Source: Pseudomonas hefeiensis | GTDB taxonomy: Bacteria; Pseudomonadota; Gammaproteobacteria; Pseudomonadales; Pseudomonadaceae | DNA: 64,000 nt | Reading direction: 5' to 3' | Assembly: GCF_030687835.1 (NCBI RefSeq) | Contig: NZ_CP117449.1 | Span: 3,224,001 to 3,288,000 of the forward strand | Shown here: positions 45,696 to 55,160 of the stretch, one piece after another | Numbering within the stretch: position 1 is the stretch's first letter | Layout: each line of letters starts with the position of its first letter | Program-made: the position numbers and the translations under genes | Notes under the pieces: model-generated | What the model was told of the DNA's origin: nothing | Database searches by the model: none | The model's input: the letters and a program-made list of their open reading frames with translations, nothing else

Positions 45696-46082
45696 GTGAG
45701 CAGTAAACAAGCCTCAATCATCGGCCTGATGTGGGGACTGGCTTCGGCCGGCGCCCTGGCCGAGTTGCCGGACCAATCGATTCTGACCCGCTACGGCGTC
45801 ACCTCGGAACAATTGCCCGCCGCCCAGGCAGGCGACCCTGTCGAGGCGGCGGCGCCCCGGCCGCGCTTCGAAGTGCAGGCAGAAAAACCCTGGGTCTCGG
45901 TGAGCCTTGGGGAAGTGAAGAAACCGGCCATCACCGGAAACATCAGCATCGATCACGCCATTGAACAGCAATACAACCGCTGCCTGCGATTGAGGGATCA
46001 GATGATGCGGCGAAAAGGTGGGCCGATCAGTTGCGAAGAAGGCAGTCCGACACCCGCAATGGGCACCGGATTCAGCCGATGA
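45696..46082 (+). CDS. Small exported hypothetical protein after the lipase
   Basis: 128 residues from GTG 45696, which has AAGGGGAG at 45679-45686; an in-frame ATG at 45660 is the alternative. A signal peptide is clear (ASIIGLMWGLASAGALA, then ELPDQSILTRYG). The mature part has two cysteines (YNRCLRLRD, PISCEEG) that could form a disulfide, and no known domain. Position suggests co-expression with the lipase. Confidence 0.7.
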   Translation: MSSKQASIIGLMWGLASAGALAELPDQSILTRYGVTSEQLPAAQAGDPVEAAAPRPRFEVQAEKPWVSVSLGEVKKPAITGNISIDHAIEQQYNRCLRLRDQMMRRKGGPISCEEGSPTPAMGTGFSR

Positions 46083-46125
46083 CATGGGATCAGGCCCTCT
46101 CCAGGGGGAGAGGGCTGCAATAAAC

Positions 46126-46350
46126 TCAGTCTTCCTTGCGAACTGTCGCCACTTCATCGGCGCGAACCCGGACTTTCTTGCCGGAAATGTCCTCGAACTC
46201 GTAGAAGCCGTCGGCGGTACGGGTGTTGGGGGCATCCTTGGTCAAATACTGGGTGCCGTTCTGCAAGGTCACCACCGTGGGCGACGAGCAGCCGGCCAGA
46301 GCCAGGAACGCAGCGGCGACCAGGGGCAGACCCAGAATCCTGATGTTCAT
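46126..46350 (-). CDS. YgdI/YgdR-like small lipoprotein
   Basis: 74-residue lipoprotein precursor with lipobox LALAGC and the DUF903 core (VTLQNGTQYLTKDAP, GFYEFEDISGKKVRV). Lipidated at the cysteine, probably facing the periplasm; function unknown. It converges on the small exported gene. Confidence 0.92.
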   Translation of the reverse strand: MNIRILGLPLVAAAFLALAGCSSPTVVTLQNGTQYLTKDAPNTRTADGFYEFEDISGKKVRVRADEVATVRKED

Positions 46351-46558
46351 ATCCGTAACCTCTCAATCAAAAAGACGCAGTTCAGTTGATTAGACCGCGC
46401 CATCACTGTAGTTAACCGCCATTGGTCTCGCTTGCCGTAGGAAAGTTCATCATTGACCGTAGGATTTCCCTGCTAAATGCAGGTGACCACTCATCTTTTG
46501 CAGTTGCCTGGGCCCGTCGCAGCTGATATCTGTACGCATAACCAGTATTCCAGCATGC

Positions 46559-48226
46559 GTGGCAATTCTTTCCGTGACGAATAACCCTCTCGACGATCCT
46601 TTCTACTACCTGAACAACTTTCAGCAGGTGCTCGCCTGGCTGACGCAGCGCTATGCCGACGTGCTCAGTGCGGAGGAGCAACGCTTCATCGAGCATTTCC
46701 CCACTTTGCCCCGCGCCTCCCAGGGCTTACTGGTACGCATGGTGATGCGCAAGGGGCTGCATTTTCGCCATAGCAAGCTGCATTACCCAGAGATCGGTGA
46801 TATTGGCAGCGCCATCGAACCGCTGCTGGCTCAGGGTTGGGTCGAGGATCAGGCGCCTCTTGGTCTTGTCGAGTTGTTCGAGGTGCTGCTCAAACAGGAA
46901 ATCATCCTGTGCCTGGGTCACCTGATCGAACACCCCAAGGCGACGAAGGGCCAGTGGCTGGAGTCCTTGCAGGGTCATTTCGATCAACCACAGCCTTTTC
47001 GCAGCTGGTGCCCGCAACTCGAAGACCGTCTCTTCAGCCTGACGATCATGAACCTCTGCGACCGGCTGCGGTTGCTGTTTTTCGGCAATCTCTATCAGGA
47101 CTGGTCAGAGTTCGTGCTGGCGGACCTGGGCATCTTCACCTATGAAACCGTCGAGTTCAGCACCCAATCCCGTGGTCTGCGCAGCCGCCAGGATGTCGAT
47201 GCCTGCCTGTTTCTGCACGAATGTCAGCAGCGTTTCGAAGCCGACGAGCCTCTTGAAGAGATCGTTGCCCACGTCCATGCCATGAGCCTGGACAATCCGT
47301 GGCTGGAGCGGCGCCGGGGCAAGCTGCTGTTCCAGATCGGCCAGCACGGCGAGCGCACCGGCGATTTCAGCCTGGCCTTGCGCATTTATCACGATTGCAG
47401 CTACCCCGGCGCACGTTTGCGGATGATCCGGGTGCTGGAGCGCATCGGCGAGTACACCCAAGCCCTTGAATGGGGTGAGGCGGCCGCTAAGGCGCCGCAA
47501 AGCGCCGCCGAAACCCAGGCACTGCTCAGGATCCTGCCCCGGCTACGCCGCAAGCTGGGCGGGCCACCGGTGCCGCGAATCATGGCGCGCAAGGTGCAGC
47601 GGCTGGACCTGCACCTGCCTCGTGTCGATCCGGCCTTGTCGGTGGAGTACCACGTCCAGGCCCATCTGCACGATGAAACCGCGCCGGTGCACTACGTGGA
47701 GAACAGTCTGATCAATTCGCTGTTTGGCCTGCTCTGCTGGCCGGTGATTTTTGCCCCGTTGCCGGGGGCGTTTTTCCACCCGTTCCAGCGCGGGCCGGTG
47801 GACCTGCTCAACGAAGACTTCCACGACCGACGCGCCGAGCTGTTCGCGGCCTGTTTCACGGAGCTCGACGACGGACGTTACCGGGACACCATTGTTCGTC
47901 GTTACACAGAGAAATGGGGCGTGCAGTCGCCTTTCGTGTTTTGGGGCGCGCTGTCCGAAGAGCTGCTCAATCAAGCCCTCGATTGCCTGCCTGCCGAACA
48001 CCTCAAGCACTGGTTCAGCCGCCTGCTGCTGGATATCAAGGCTAACCGCGCCGGCATGCCGGATCTGATCCAGTTCTGGCCGCAACACAAGACCTACCGC
48101 ATGATCGAAGTCAAAGGCCCCGGCGACCGTCTGCAAGACAATCAATTGCGCTGGCTGGAGTTCTGTCACGAACACCAGATGCCCGTCGCCGTCTGCTATG
48201 TGCAGTGGGCGGAGCAGGGCGCATGA
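46559..48226 (+). CDS. FAN1-like VRR-NUC domain nuclease
   Basis: 555-residue structure-specific nuclease resembling bacterial FAN1. The N-terminus DDPFYYLNNFQQVLAWL matches, a SAP-like and TPR-like middle follows, and the VRR-NUC end has NSLFGLLCW, GMPDLIQFW and EVKGPGDRLQDNQLRW with the Asp-Glu-Lys active site. FAN1 enzymes trim 5' flaps and unhook DNA cross-links. GTG 46559 or GTG 46574 is the start; neither has a clear Shine-Dalgarno. It overlaps the helicase gene by four bases. Confidence 0.92.
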   Translation: MAILSVTNNPLDDPFYYLNNFQQVLAWLTQRYADVLSAEEQRFIEHFPTLPRASQGLLVRMVMRKGLHFRHSKLHYPEIGDIGSAIEPLLAQGWVEDQAPLGLVELFEVLLKQEIILCLGHLIEHPKATKGQWLESLQGHFDQPQPFRSWCPQLEDRLFSLTIMNLCDRLRLLFFGNLYQDWSEFVLADLGIFTYETVEFSTQSRGLRSRQDVDACLFLHECQQRFEADEPLEEIVAHVHAMSLDNPWLERRRGKLLFQIGQHGERTGDFSLALRIYHDCSYPGARLRMIRVLERIGEYTQALEWGEAAAKAPQSAAETQALLRILPRLRRKLGGPPVPRIMARKVQRLDLHLPRVDPALSVEYHVQAHLHDETAPVHYVENSLINSLFGLLCWPVIFAPLPGAFFHPFQRGPVDLLNEDFHDRRAELFAACFTELDDGRYRDTIVRRYTEKWGVQSPFVFWGALSEELLNQALDCLPAEHLKHWFSRLLLDIKANRAGMPDLIQFWPQHKTYRMIEVKGPGDRLQDNQLRWLEFCHEHQMPVAVCYVQWAEQGA

Positions 48227-50544
48227 CCCAGGAACCGGGCTACAGCATCGCCGTTCGGGCATTGTGCGAGTTCACCGCCAAGACCGGCGACCTGGACCTG
48301 CGCTTTACGCCGTCGCCCACGGCCATGGAAGGGATCGTCGGCCATCGCACCGTGGCCTCGCGGCGTAGTGAGGGTTACCAGGCCGAAGTGAGCCTGGAGG
48401 GCCGCTACCAGACGCTGAAGATCAAAGGCCGGGCGGATGGCTATGATCCGGCCTGCAACTGCATCGAAGAAGTGAAGACCTACCGGGGCGACCTGGACAA
48501 GCAACCGGCCAATCATCGCCAGTTGCATTGGGCCCAGGCGAAAATCTACGGCTGGCTGATGTGCCAGAAGCTGCAACTGCCGCGGATCGACGTGGCGCTG
48601 GTCTACTTCGACATCGTCAGCGAAAAGGAAACCTGCCTCACCCAAAGCTTCGAAGCGACGCAGCTTGAGGGTTTCTTTGAACAACAGTGCGCGCTGTTCC
48701 TCGCCTGGGCCGAACAGGAAATGACTCACCGCCAGGCGCGCAACCTCGGCGCTCAAACACTGGCATTTCCTCACGCCGGCTTCAGGACCGGGCAACGCCA
48801 CCTGGCCGAGTCAGTGTTCAAGGCCGTCAGCACCGGCCGCTGCCTGATGGCCCAGGCGCCCACCGGCATTGGCAAAACCGTTGGCACCTTGTTTCCGATG
48901 CTCAAGGCACTGGCACCACAGCGACTGGACAAGGTGTTCTTCCTCACGGCCAAGACACCAGGGCGCAAACTGGCGTTGGATGCGGCCCGGGTGATCACCC
49001 AAAGCGCACCGTCAATGCCGTTGCGGGTGCTGGAGATGATCGCCCGGGACAAAGCCTGCGAGCATCCGGACAAGGCTTGCCATGGCGAAGCCTGCCCATT
49101 GGCCCGAGGGTTCTATGATCGGCTTCCGCACGCCCGTGCGGCGGCGAGCCAGGTCACGCTGCTCGATCAGGCGGCGTTGCGCGATATTGCTCTGGCCCAT
49201 GATATCTGCCCGTACTACCTGAGCCAGGAAATGGCCCGCTGGGCAGACGTGGTGGTTGCTGACTACAACTATTACTTTGACTTCAGTGCCTTGCTGTTCG
49301 GCCTGGCTCAGGCCAATGGCTGGACCGTCGCGACCCTGGTGGATGAAGCCCACAATCTGGTGGAGCGGGGGCGGCAGATGTACAGCGCGACCCTCGATCA
49401 ATCCAGCCTGGCAGCGGTGCGCAAAACCGCGCCCGAGGCGTTGAAGAAAGCCTTGCAACGGGTCAACCGCCAGTGGAACGCGCTGCATGAGCCACAGATT
49501 GCGGTCTATCAAGCGTATGAAAAACCACCGGACAAACTGCTCCAGGCTCTGTCGCTGTGTACCACGGCTATCAGCGATTATCTCAATGACCATCCCCAGG
49601 GCCTGGATAGCGGCTTACAGGCGTTTTACTTCGATGCCTTGCAGTTTTCCCGGGTAGCGGAATCCTTTGATGAGCACTTTCTGTTCGACATACACAAGCG
49701 TGAATACGGCCGCCAGCGAAACGCATCTACCCTGTGCCTGCGCAATGTGGTGCCGGCCGGTTTCCTGCGACCAAGGCTAACGGCAGCCCGCAGCAGCGTG
49801 CTGTTTTCCGCCACCCTGAGCCCCCGCAATTACTACACCGACCTGTTGGGGACCCCGGCGGACACCGTATGGATCGATGTGGAATCGCCATTCCAGGCCC
49901 AACAACTCGATGTCCAGATCGTCAGCCGAATTTCCACCCGGTTTGCCCATCGCCAGGCGTCGCTGGAACCTATCGTCGCGTTGATGGCTCGCCAGTTCAG
50001 CGAGCGGCCGGGCAATTATCTGGCGTTCTTCAGCAGTTTTGATTACTTGCAACAAGTGGCCGGACTGTTTGCCGAGCGCCACCCGCAGATTGCCACCTGG
50101 TCACAATCACGCGGCATGGGCGAAGCGCCCCGACAAGCCTTCCTCGAGCGATTCATGGAGCACAGCCAGGGCATCGGGTTTGCGGTGTTGGGCGGTGCGT
50201 TCGGGGAGGGTATTGATTTACCGGGCTCCCGCCTGATCGGTGCGTTCATCGCAACCCTGGGGCTGGCGCAGTTCAACCCGGTCAATGAACAGATGAAGCA
50301 GCGCATGGCGGCTATTTTCGGCGATGGCTACGACTACACCTACTTGTATCCCGGTCTGCAAAAAGTGGTGCAGGCTGCAGGCCGTGTCATTCGTACGCAG
50401 CAGGATCGTGGGGTGGTGATGTTGATCGATGATCGATTCGGTGAGGCGAGGGTGCAGCACTTGTTGCCGCGCTGGTGGTCAGTTAGTCAAGAGCAGCACA
50501 ACTGCTGTGGGAGTGAGCTCGCCTCTACAGAGGATCTGTGGTGA
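48223..50544 (+). CDS. XPD/DinG-family helicase with N-terminal PD-(D/E)XK-like domain
   Basis: 773 residues, start ATGA-coupled to the FAN1 gene. Residues 1-175 resemble a RecB-type nuclease: IEEVKTYRG gives the E-x-K core and HWAQAKIYG the Q-x-x-x-Y motif. The helicase follows with Walker A APTGIGKTVG, four cysteines for an Fe-S cluster (CEHPDKACHGEAC plus the one in DICPYY), DEAH box LVDEAHN, GAFGEGIDLPG and QAAGRVIRTQQD. It should unwind 5'-3' and may cut DNA. The last residues are encoded by a REP element. Confidence 0.92.
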   Translation: MTQEPGYSIAVRALCEFTAKTGDLDLRFTPSPTAMEGIVGHRTVASRRSEGYQAEVSLEGRYQTLKIKGRADGYDPACNCIEEVKTYRGDLDKQPANHRQLHWAQAKIYGWLMCQKLQLPRIDVALVYFDIVSEKETCLTQSFEATQLEGFFEQQCALFLAWAEQEMTHRQARNLGAQTLAFPHAGFRTGQRHLAESVFKAVSTGRCLMAQAPTGIGKTVGTLFPMLKALAPQRLDKVFFLTAKTPGRKLALDAARVITQSAPSMPLRVLEMIARDKACEHPDKACHGEACPLARGFYDRLPHARAAASQVTLLDQAALRDIALAHDICPYYLSQEMARWADVVVADYNYYFDFSALLFGLAQANGWTVATLVDEAHNLVERGRQMYSATLDQSSLAAVRKTAPEALKKALQRVNRQWNALHEPQIAVYQAYEKPPDKLLQALSLCTTAISDYLNDHPQGLDSGLQAFYFDALQFSRVAESFDEHFLFDIHKREYGRQRNASTLCLRNVVPAGFLRPRLTAARSSVLFSATLSPRNYYTDLLGTPADTVWIDVESPFQAQQLDVQIVSRISTRFAHRQASLEPIVALMARQFSERPGNYLAFFSSFDYLQQVAGLFAERHPQIATWSQSRGMGEAPRQAFLERFMEHSQGIGFAVLGGAFGEGIDLPGSRLIGAFIATLGLAQFNPVNEQMKQRMAAIFGDGYDYTYLYPGLQKVVQAAGRVIRTQQDRGVVMLIDDRFGEARVQHLLPRWWSVSQEQHNCCGSELASTEDLW
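50505..50541. repeat. REP element overlapping the helicase 3' end
   Basis: CTGTGGGAGTGAGCTCGCC is a degenerate REP (core GTGAGCTCGC) lying inside the final codons of the helicase gene, whose stop is at 50542-50544. The encoded tail (CCGSELASTEDLW) is therefore repeat-derived. Confidence 0.7.
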
Positions 50545-50597
50545 ATCTCATATCGCGACCAAGCTGCTGATTCCCACGGATTTAATCACTATTTCCG

Positions 50598-52586
50598 ATG
50601 CCGCACTTGCTCCATACTTCGCAAAAAATCCTTCTGGATGCCTTGGCCAAAAAAATGCTCGAAGACGCCCCCAAGACCGCACTCATCAACCAGGAACAGC
50701 GTTTTCGCCTGCTCATCGATGCCGTGGTCGACTACGCCATCTACATGACCGATCCCTCGGGCATCATCACCAGTTGGAACTCCGGTGCCAGGCGTTTCAA
50801 AGGCTATGAAGAGTCCGAGATCCTGGGCGAGCATTTTTCCCGCTTCTACACCGACCAGGATCGCGCAGACGGTCTTCCGCAACGGGCGCTGGAGACGGCC
50901 CTGCGCGAGGGCCGTTTCGAAGGCGAGGGCTGGCGGGTGCGCAAGGACGGAACGCTGTTCTGGTCCCATGTCGTCATTGACCCGATCATCGATAGTCAGA
51001 GCGGCGACTTGCTTGGCTTTGCCAAGATCACCCGCGACCTGACCGATCGCAAGATGGCCGAGGAAACCCTCAAGCAAAGCGAACAGCAGTTCCGCCTGCT
51101 GGTGCAAAGCGTCACCGATTACGCCATCTACATGCTCGACCCAGACGGCCAGGTGACCAACTGGAACCTGGGCGCGCAACGGATCAAAGGCTATCTTCCG
51201 ACGGAAGCCATCGGCCGGCATTTTTCCATGTTCTATACCCCTGAGGACCGCGAGGCCGGTGAGCCACAGCGTGCCTTGAGTATCGCCGCCAGTGAAGGGC
51301 GCTTCGAAAAGAGGGGCTGGCGGATACGCAAGGATGGCACGCGGTTCATGGCTCATGTGGTCATTGACGCGATCCGCAGCGACACAGGGACGCTACTGGG
51401 TTTTGCCAAAATCACCCGCGATATCACCGATGCCACCCGAGCGCAGCAAGCCTTGGAGCAGGCTCGCGAAGCGCTGTTCCAGTCGCAGAAGCTGCAAGCC
51501 ATCGGCCAGCTCACCGGTGGCATCGCCCATGACTTCAATAACCTGCTGACGGTGATCCTCGGTAACCTGGAAATTGTGCGCAAACGCATGCCCAGCGATC
51601 CGAAACTCGCCCAATTGCTGGATAACGCCACCCAGGGCGCGCTGCGCGGTGTTTCGCTGACGCAACGGATGCTGGCGTTCGCCCGCCGGCAAAAGCTGTC
51701 CTCCGAATCGGTGGAACTGTCGGCGCTGGTGCAGGGCATCAGTGGTTTGTTGCAAAGCTCCATCGGCCCATCGATACACATTCAGACTGACTTTGCCCAA
51801 GCGCTTTCGCCGGTGCTGGCCGATGTCAACCAACTGGAACTGGCCATCCTGAACCTGGCGACTAACGCTCGGGATGCCATGCCGCATGGGGGGCGGATAC
51901 TGATCACCGCCCAGGAGCGCTCAGGCACCGAGGCAGGAAAGGACACGCCGATGGCGCCAAGGCGATACATTTGCCTGTCCATCACCGACGAGGGCGAGGG
52001 TATGGACGAGGCAACGCTGGCTTCGGCCGTGGACCCGTTTTTTACCACCAAGGGGGTAGGCAAGGGCACTGGCCTGGGTCTGTCCATGGTGCATGGCCTG
52101 GCCGAGCAATTGGGTGGTCGCCTGATGCTCAAGAGCCGCAAAGGCGAAGGCACTACCGCTGAGCTGTGGTTGCCCGTAGCTGACAATTCGGCGCCAGACG
52201 AGGCCCCGCCCCAGGCCACGACGCCACAGCCGGTGAACGAGCTCCGGGTGTTGGTCGTGGACGATGACAGCCTGGTGCTGACCAGCACCCGGCTGCTGAT
52301 CGAAGACTTGGGCCACCGCGTGCTTTGCGCCTCATCAGCGGCTCAGGCGCTGCAGATGTATGAGCTCAATCCGGACATCGATCTGGTAATCACCGACATG
52401 GCCATGCCGCAGATGGACGGGGCACAGTTGGCGAAACTGTTACGTGATCGTCATCCAACCCTACCCATCATCCTGGCCACCGGCTACGCCGAACGCCTGG
52501 AAGGGTTCGCCACGCAATTGCCGCGGCTGACCAAGCCGTTCAAGCAGATCGACCTGGTGCAGGTCATTGCGCAGGCGATGAAATAG
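50598..52586 (+). CDS. Hybrid sensor histidine kinase: PAS-PAS-HisKA-HATPase-REC
   Basis: 662-residue soluble hybrid kinase without membrane segments. Two tandem, similar PAS domains (VDYAIYMTDPSGIITSWN and TDYAIYMLDPDGQVTNWN) each end in a GFAKITRD PAC block. The H-box is GGIAHDFNNLL, the N-box LNLATNARDAMP, G boxes ITDEGEGMDE and GKGTGLGLSMVHG. The receiver has VLVVDDD with phospho-acceptor Asp in VITDMAMPQMDG. PAS cysteine of LOV domains is not seen, so the signal is not obviously light. No output regulator is adjacent. Confidence 0.95.
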   Translation: MPHLLHTSQKILLDALAKKMLEDAPKTALINQEQRFRLLIDAVVDYAIYMTDPSGIITSWNSGARRFKGYEESEILGEHFSRFYTDQDRADGLPQRALETALREGRFEGEGWRVRKDGTLFWSHVVIDPIIDSQSGDLLGFAKITRDLTDRKMAEETLKQSEQQFRLLVQSVTDYAIYMLDPDGQVTNWNLGAQRIKGYLPTEAIGRHFSMFYTPEDREAGEPQRALSIAASEGRFEKRGWRIRKDGTRFMAHVVIDAIRSDTGTLLGFAKITRDITDATRAQQALEQAREALFQSQKLQAIGQLTGGIAHDFNNLLTVILGNLEIVRKRMPSDPKLAQLLDNATQGALRGVSLTQRMLAFARRQKLSSESVELSALVQGISGLLQSSIGPSIHIQTDFAQALSPVLADVNQLELAILNLATNARDAMPHGGRILITAQERSGTEAGKDTPMAPRRYICLSITDEGEGMDEATLASAVDPFFTTKGVGKGTGLGLSMVHGLAEQLGGRLMLKSRKGEGTTAELWLPVADNSAPDEAPPQATTPQPVNELRVLVVDDDSLVLTSTRLLIEDLGHRVLCASSAAQALQMYELNPDIDLVITDMAMPQMDGAQLAKLLRDRHPTLPIILATGYAERLEGFATQLPRLTKPFKQIDLVQVIAQAMK

Positions 52587-52613
52587 ACCCAAACGCCTGG
52601 AGCTGCCACAGGT

Positions 52614-52844
52614 TCATTGAGTATTTTTCTTGAACCCTCGCAAGTTCATCGCACACAGGCAGAACTGGAGCACGATCAGCGCATAGGCGTCTGAATGCAG
52701 CCCCCAGACGACCCACAGGATATTGCTCGCGATAAAACAACTGAACCCGGCTACCCGCCGTCGGGGCTGACGTGAGCCGATCAGCCAGGCGGCCAACACC
52801 GTCACCACCATCGCCGGCCATTGCACCCATCCAAGATAATCCAC
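52614..52844 (-). CDS. Small membrane protein
   Basis: 76 residues with about three hydrophobic segments (AMVVTVLAAWLIG, FSCFIASNILWVVWGLHS, LIVLQFCLCAMNL). I recognise no named family. AGGAGG precedes the ATG at 52844 on the minus strand, supporting a real gene. It faces the histidine kinase gene. Confidence 0.75.
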   Translation of the reverse strand: MDYLGWVQWPAMVVTVLAAWLIGSRQPRRRVAGFSCFIASNILWVVWGLHSDAYALIVLQFCLCAMNLRGFKKNTQ

Positions 52845-53001
52845 AGTTCCCTCCTCAAGCTTTTTGATGATTTAGAGACCGTGACGACCAGTGAGTGTTT
52901 CGTTGCGCTCAGGTCACACCTCTGGTCTGTTGGTGGGAACTTGCCTGTCCCGCATTTCTTCTAACAAGTCCCAAACCCATACCCGAGGCGCAGCCTGCGC
53001 A

Positions 53002-53538
53002 ATGCCCAGAATACTCACCAGTCAGACGCCGGATGAAGAACTGACGGAACACAATGCCAAGCTGTTCGGCTCGCCCAAGGAACGCCTGGATTTTTATCGC
53101 CGGGAGATCCAGTACGAAACCAGCATCCTGGCCAATCGAACCGACGCGTACCTGGCCGCCCAGTCCTTCCTGGTGATTGCCTTTGCCTCATGCATGGCCA
53201 ACCTGAATCCGGAGTGGGGCAAGTTGTTCACCTTGATCGTGCCGCCGTTCCTGGCTCTGCTGGGTTTTTTGAGCTCGCTCAACGCCTGGCCGGGGATTCG
53301 CGCGGCTTACGAGATCATCGACCATTGGCATTTCAAGCAAAGCGAGTTGCTGCGCGCAGAGCCGTTGATGGGCCTGGCCTATGACGAGTTCCCGCTGTTC
53401 AGCGAGCAGGAATCGACCCACAAGGGTTATCGTAAGTCGTTGCTGTTTTCGGTGCGTACGCCATGGATCTTTGCCACGTTCTGGGTGTTGCTGGGGGTGT
53501 ACGCGGTTTATATCCAGGTGAGTGATCCTGGGGGCTGA
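53002..53538 (+). CDS. Two-helix membrane protein
   Basis: 178 residues. A hydrophilic N-terminus (MPRILTSQTPDEELTEHN, KERLDFYRREIQYE) precedes two paired hydrophobic helices (AAQSFLVIAFASCMANL, LIVPPFLALLGFLSSL) and another at the end (WIFATFWVLLGVYAVYI). The layout recalls RipA/YaaC-like small membrane effectors, but I cannot assign a family. An upstream in-frame start at 52891 is less likely. Confidence 0.7.
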   Translation: MPRILTSQTPDEELTEHNAKLFGSPKERLDFYRREIQYETSILANRTDAYLAAQSFLVIAFASCMANLNPEWGKLFTLIVPPFLALLGFLSSLNAWPGIRAAYEIIDHWHFKQSELLRAEPLMGLAYDEFPLFSEQESTHKGYRKSLLFSVRTPWIFATFWVLLGVYAVYIQVSDPGG

Positions 53539-53542
53539 GGGC

Positions 53543-54880
53543 TCAGCTCGTTTTTTTGTGGCGCTCATACCAGGCCAGTATCGGTTGAGTACTCAAGCCA
53601 TGGAGCAAAATACTCAGGGCCACCACTGAGAGAGTGATATTGATGCACAGCCGGACCATCTCTGGCTGTAAATCATGGTTCACGGCATAGAACAGATAAA
53701 ACAGACTGCCGATGCCGCGTATGCCGAACCAGCCAATCAGCAGCCGTTGTGGTCTGTCCAGCAGCCGCCCCCAAGGCATCATCAACAAGCTCAACGGGCG
53801 AATCACGGCAAACAGCAAGCCGCCGATAACCAGCGCCCGCCAGTCCCAATGAGTGGCAAGCACCACCCCCAGCAGCGTCACTAGAAACACTTCCATGGAG
53901 CGCTCCACTAGACTACCGAAGGCGAGCATATCGCTCATCATGACCCCTGCGGCCACCTGACCGTCCTCCAGAGACTCGGCGTCACCCCGGACCGCGTCCC
54001 GGGGGGTGACAACTTCGTGCCCCGCGACCGGTTGCACCAGATGCTCCGCCGGAAGTGAGTGTTCATCAGTCGATTGCACCTCCGCCTGGCGCAGGCCCAG
54101 GCCGGCGGCAAACACCGAAAGAAAGCCATAGCCCTGGAGGGCTTCGGCCACGACATAGGCCAGGGCAATCAGCGCCAGGGCCAGGTAGTCGTTGGGCGAG
54201 AGGGTGCTGTCGGCGTTCTTGATGCGCATCGACAAGGTCAACCAGCCGATACCGCGGCCCATCCAGTAACCGGTGAGCAAACCGACCGGCACCGCCCACA
54301 ACACATCCTGCAGCATCCAGTCACCGAGAAAGCCAAGGTCGTCCTCGCGCAGCAACAACAGGCCCAGAATCACAAAGGGGAAGGCTGTGCCGTCGTTCAA
54401 ACCGGCTTCCCCCGACAGGCCAAACCGCACCTGGTCATCATCCCGGGCATCGTTGACCTGCACCAGCGCCGCGAGCACCGGATCGGTGGGCGCCAGGATC
54501 GCGCCGATCAACAGCGACACACCCCAACCTAGACCAAACAGGTAATGCAGGGTCAGGGTCAGCCCCGCGATGGTCAGGATCATCACTGGGCCGGCCAGCG
54601 TGTAGGCCACCCGCCAGCTTCGGTGCTTGAGGGGCAAGCGTAACTTGAGGCCACTGACAAACAACGAAAACACCACCGCGACTTCCGTGAGGTGCTCCAT
54701 CCAGGCCGAGGAATCGGCAATGTCCAGCCTCAATAGCTCCAGGCCCGCCGGCCCGATGGCAACGCCCAAACCCAGGCAGATCGCCGAGGTGGTCACCGGC
54801 ATCCAGCGCAGGTAGGAGGAGGTCAGGGCCAAGGTCAGCAACACGGCGCCGAGCACCGCAACCCATACCGTGAAAATCAT
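53543..54880 (-). CDS. CPA1-family cation/proton antiporter (NhaP type)
   Basis: 445-residue antiporter with about twelve membrane segments. The conserved Asn-Asp pair of CPA1 exchangers is in SGEAGLNDGTAFP, preceded by GAILAPTDPVLAALVQ. A hydrophilic loop (about residues 275-315, VQSTDEHSLPAEHL) interrupts the membrane part, longer than usual. ATG 54880 has AGGAG six bases upstream. It exports sodium or potassium for protons. Confidence 0.92.
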   Translation of the reverse strand: MIFTVWVAVLGAVLLTLALTSSYLRWMPVTTSAICLGLGVAIGPAGLELLRLDIADSSAWMEHLTEVAVVFSLFVSGLKLRLPLKHRSWRVAYTLAGPVMILTIAGLTLTLHYLFGLGWGVSLLIGAILAPTDPVLAALVQVNDARDDDQVRFGLSGEAGLNDGTAFPFVILGLLLLREDDLGFLGDWMLQDVLWAVPVGLLTGYWMGRGIGWLTLSMRIKNADSTLSPNDYLALALIALAYVVAEALQGYGFLSVFAAGLGLRQAEVQSTDEHSLPAEHLVQPVAGHEVVTPRDAVRGDAESLEDGQVAAGVMMSDMLAFGSLVERSMEVFLVTLLGVVLATHWDWRALVIGGLLFAVIRPLSLLMMPWGRLLDRPQRLLIGWFGIRGIGSLFYLFYAVNHDLQPEMVRLCINITLSVVALSILLHGLSTQPILAWYERHKKTS

Positions 54881-54892
54881 TGCTGCTCCTTG

Positions 54893-54960
54893 GATAGCCT
54901 CGAGGGATAGCTTTGAGAGATAGCTTCTAGAGATAGATAGCCCTAGAGATAGCCCCGAGG
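54893..54960. repeat. Degenerate GATAGC tandem repeat
   Basis: Five copies of GATAGC(C/T) occur at 13-16 base steps, within units such as AGAGATAGCTTCT and TAGAGATAGCCCC. It lies in the 280-base gap between the antiporter start and the diiron-protein gene. The remaining gap shows no open frame of interest. Confidence 0.75.
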
Positions 54961-55160
54961 TGAAACGGACACCGTGAAGCCAGTATCCGGCTCCTGTCAT
55001 TCATTCGAGGGCCGCAGCCAAGCGAGGGTTCCCGTCGAAGCGAAACGGTTCCGTTTATCCGGCAGCCTTTCAACTCAAGGGAATTTTTCGTCGATTCCGG
55101 TGCTCTGCAAAATTAGAGACGTGCTGATTCAGCGTCCTGCCGAGAACCCAAGAGGCCCTT

